Shown piece after piece: positions 15,296-16,678 of a DNA stretch of 16,678 nt. The stretch is from DATDRM01 sp035291705 (lineage in GTDB: Bacteria > Chloroflexota > Anaerolineae > Anaerolineales > UBA4823). The stretch is taken from the NCBI GenBank assembly GCA_035291705.1, contig DATDRM010000044.1, forward strand, positions 1-16,678, written 5' to 3'. A model generated the notes under the pieces. That model searched no databases. It saw only the letters and a program-made list of their open reading frames with translations, and was not told the DNA's origin. The position numbers and the translations under genes are program-made. The stretch's first letter is position 1. Every line of letters begins with the position of its first letter.

Positions 15296-15323
15296 TTGAC
15301 TTTTCCTCCATATATCGTATGAT
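15296..15323 (+). promoter_or_regulatory. sigma-70-type promoter of cpaB
   Basis: TTGACT at 15296-15301 and TATGAT at 15318-15323 are separated by 16 bases, each matching the consensus at five of six positions. Just upstream lies TTTTA-C6-TTCTC (15277-15292), shared with the flp promoter. The transcript would start near 15330, close to a T8 run at 15336-15343. GGAGG at 15355-15359 lies five bases before ATG 15365. Confidence 0.55.
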
Positions 15324-15364
15324 TGCGAAAAAGTATTTTTTTTCAAAAAGATTTGGAGGTTCCC

Positions 15365-16489
15365 ATGCGTCGAGGGCGAATATTTTTTTACCTGGCGTTT
15401 ATCTTAATCCTAGGATTGGGTGCATTGGCGGTGATCTGGCTGAAAATCCTAAAGCCAGCCAGCGTGCCAGTGGTGGAGGCGACGCCCGCGCCGGCGGTCG
15501 AAATGGTCGAGGTAGTGGTAGTCGCGCAGCGCGTCCCGCGCGGCAGCATGCTCAACGAGACCGTCCTGGGAAAGATCGAGATTCCACGCGATCTGTTCAT
15601 CGAGGGATATTTCTCCGATCTGGCACAGGTAGTTGGCCGTCAGGCGAAGATAGACCTAGAGGCGAACATGCTGCTAACCACCAGTATGGTGGTGGATAAC
15701 TCAAACCAACTCTCCGCAACCGGTTCCCTGGCGGCCTTATCGATTCCGAGGGGCATGGTGGCGGTGTCCATCCCGATCAGCCGGTTATCCAGCGTATCCT
15801 ACGCCCCGCAGCCAGGCGACCACGTCAATGTGATCGCTTCTCTGATGATCGTAGATCTGGACGTCGATTTCCAGACCAGGCTACCTAACCAGGTGGCAAT
15901 TATTATCGGGCCAGGACCGGTGAGCGAGAATGGTCCCTCATCTCTTACGGCCAAGGTTGAGGGGGCCGCAGCTGGATCTTTTCTTGGGAAATCAGAAATC
16001 GACCCTCTCCTGCAGCAGACTTTTTATATTGTGCCTTCGGAAATCCAGAGGTCACGCCTGGTCAGCCAGGCATTGCTCCAGGATGTTGTTGTGTTGGGGT
16101 TGGGAGATTTCCCCCGCGAGGAAAAATCCCCAGAGCAGCCTACTCAGACAGGCGAACTCCCGGCAACCGAGGAGCCCACAGTAGAGCCCGCACCGGAACA
16201 GACACCTCAGGCTCCAGCGTCCCCGCCGGAATATATCACCCTGATCGTGACGCCGCAGGACGCGGTCACACTTAATTACCTGATCTTCTCCGGCGCTCGT
16301 CTGACCCTGGCGCTTCGTCCGGCTGGCGACGATACGCGTGTCCAGACTGAATCTGCAACCCTGGATTTCCTGTTAAAACAGTACAACATCCCGGTTCCGC
16401 TGAAGCTGCCCTATGGGTTGGAACCGCGGTGTGACGAGTTAACTCAGCCTGGGCTGCCATGTAAAGCCGAGCCAACGCCAGAGCCGTAA
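15365..16489 (+). CDS. cpaB: CpaB/RcpC pilus assembly protein (SAF domain)
   Basis: A 374-residue protein of Flp/Tad pilus assembly, thought to act in the periplasm or at the secretin in diderms. A basic N-terminus and one membrane anchor (about 6-27) are followed by a SAF domain (about 48-110: V-A-Q-R-V-P-R-G-S-M-L and V-G-R-Q-A-K-I-D) and the RcpC/CpaB region (about 129-245: R-G-M-V-A-V-S-I-P-I and Q-P-G-D-H-V-N-V). Next comes a flexible linker rich in P, E and T (about 252-291), then another folded segment with I-V-T-P-Q-D-A-V. The tail has two cysteines (C356, C366) and ends in E-P-T-P-E-P. ATG 15365 is chosen over an in-frame TTG at 15323 because GGAGG stands five bases before it and the TTG lies within the promoter. 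In Chloroflexota the secretin partner is not always evident, so its exact role may differ. Confidence 0.9.
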   Translation: MRRGRIFFYLAFILILGLGALAVIWLKILKPASVPVVEATPAPAVEMVEVVVVAQRVPRGSMLNETVLGKIEIPRDLFIEGYFSDLAQVVGRQAKIDLEANMLLTTSMVVDNSNQLSATGSLAALSIPRGMVAVSIPISRLSSVSYAPQPGDHVNVIASLMIVDLDVDFQTRLPNQVAIIIGPGPVSENGPSSLTAKVEGAAAGSFLGKSEIDPLLQQTFYIVPSEIQRSRLVSQALLQDVVVLGLGDFPREEKSPEQPTQTGELPATEEPTVEPAPEQTPQAPASPPEYITLIVTPQDAVTLNYLIFSGARLTLALRPAGDDTRVQTESATLDFLLKQYNIPVPLKLPYGLEPRCDELTQPGLPCKAEPTPEP

Positions 16490-16504
16490 TTGTGAATAAA
16501 CTTT

Positions 16505-16519
16505 GGCGGTCGGACCGTC
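16505..16519 (+). other. dyad-symmetric site in the cpaB-cpaE gap
   Basis: GGCGGTC-G-GACCGTC is a near-perfect palindrome with one mismatch; its core, CGGTC-G-GACCG at 16507-16517, is perfect. It sits 15 bases after the cpaB stop in a 108-base gap. The one-base centre prevents a full hairpin, so a protein-binding site or a small hairpin is more likely than a terminator. No convincing promoter was found between it and the next gene. Confidence 0.35.
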
Positions 16520-16597
16520 TGAATTGGATTCTCTTGCCTTGCAGAACTTGGCACTTCTCGGATAGAAGAGAGAGCAGTCAATACATGGAGTTATTAC

Positions 16598-16678
16598 ATG
16601 GGTGATGTTGAAAAGATCAAGGTATTGATCGTCGACGATATCGCCGAAACGCGCGAGAACATTCGCAAATTGTTACAG
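16598..16678 (+). CDS. receiver-domain protein, probably CpaE/TadZ (5' part only)
   Basis: Only the first 27 codons are inside the window. They read M-G-D-V-E-K-I-K-V-L-I-V-D-D-I-A-E-T-R-E-N-I-R-K-L-L-Q, the first strand, acidic pair (D13, D14) and first helix of a response-regulator receiver domain. Downstream of flp and cpaB the expected gene is cpaE/tadZ, a MinD-like ATPase that localises the pilus machine and often begins with a receiver or receiver-like domain; here the acidic residues are intact. A stand-alone response regulator cannot be excluded. ATG 16598 has GGAG at 16587-16590, seven bases upstream. Confidence 0.75.
   Translation, partial: MGDVEKIKVLIVDDIAETRENIRKLLQ

Noticed and set aside
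15323..15364. Longer N-terminus for CpaB from TTG 15323
   Set aside because: The TTG falls at the -10 of a good promoter and has no ribosome site; ATG 15365 has GGAGG five bases upstream.

Overview
The window reads as a chromosomal segment of a Chloroflexota bacterium, most likely of the Anaerolineae type. This is an inference from three things: a long run of GT-C-type membrane glycosyltransferases, a Flp/Tad pilus locus whose CpaE-like gene begins with a response-regulator receiver domain, and degenerate short repeats of a kind I associate with such genomes. Base composition is moderately GC-rich. Every convincing gene lies on the + strand, and no rRNA, tRNA, CRISPR array, transposase or integrase was seen.

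Region 1 (about 1-13040) holds eight consecutive large polytopic membrane proteins. Five to six look like GT39/ArnT-like or related GT-C enzymes with an acidic motif in the first exoplasmic loop. Two are tandem paralogues of an uncharacterised GT-C-like family (D-x-D-L-x-x-H-L near the N-terminus, W-G-G-Y-L near the C-terminus). One resembles GT87/DUF2029. They are tightly spaced, with ATGA or TGATG overlaps at 9886 and 11541, so they are probably one or a few operons. No polyprenyl-phosphate-sugar synthase, flippase or soluble glycosyltransferase accompanies them, so donor and acceptor are unknown. Two of these genes carry repeat-like DNA read in frame through loops between membrane helices: three perfect palindromes at 699-752, and two separate repeat patches at 10378-10417 and about 10510-10618. 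The gene at 4820 has no standard start codon; ACG sits exactly where a start is expected behind AGGAGG.

Region 2 (13041-14896) is a promoter followed by a two-gene operon: a NarL/LuxR-type response regulator and a soluble coiled-coil DegS-like histidine kinase, joined by an ATGA overlap.

Region 3 (14897-16678) is the start of a Tad/Flp type IVb pilus locus. It contains a 48-residue Flp prepilin with a near-consensus promoter and a perfect ten-base Shine-Dalgarno, a strong hairpin after it, a separately promoted cpaB, and the first 27 codons of a receiver-domain protein that is probably CpaE/TadZ. The Flp and CpaB upstream regions share a TTTTA(A)-C6-TT...CTC motif. A working picture, not proven here, is that the two-component system controls surface functions: the pilus and possibly the glycosylation or exopolysaccharide genes upstream.
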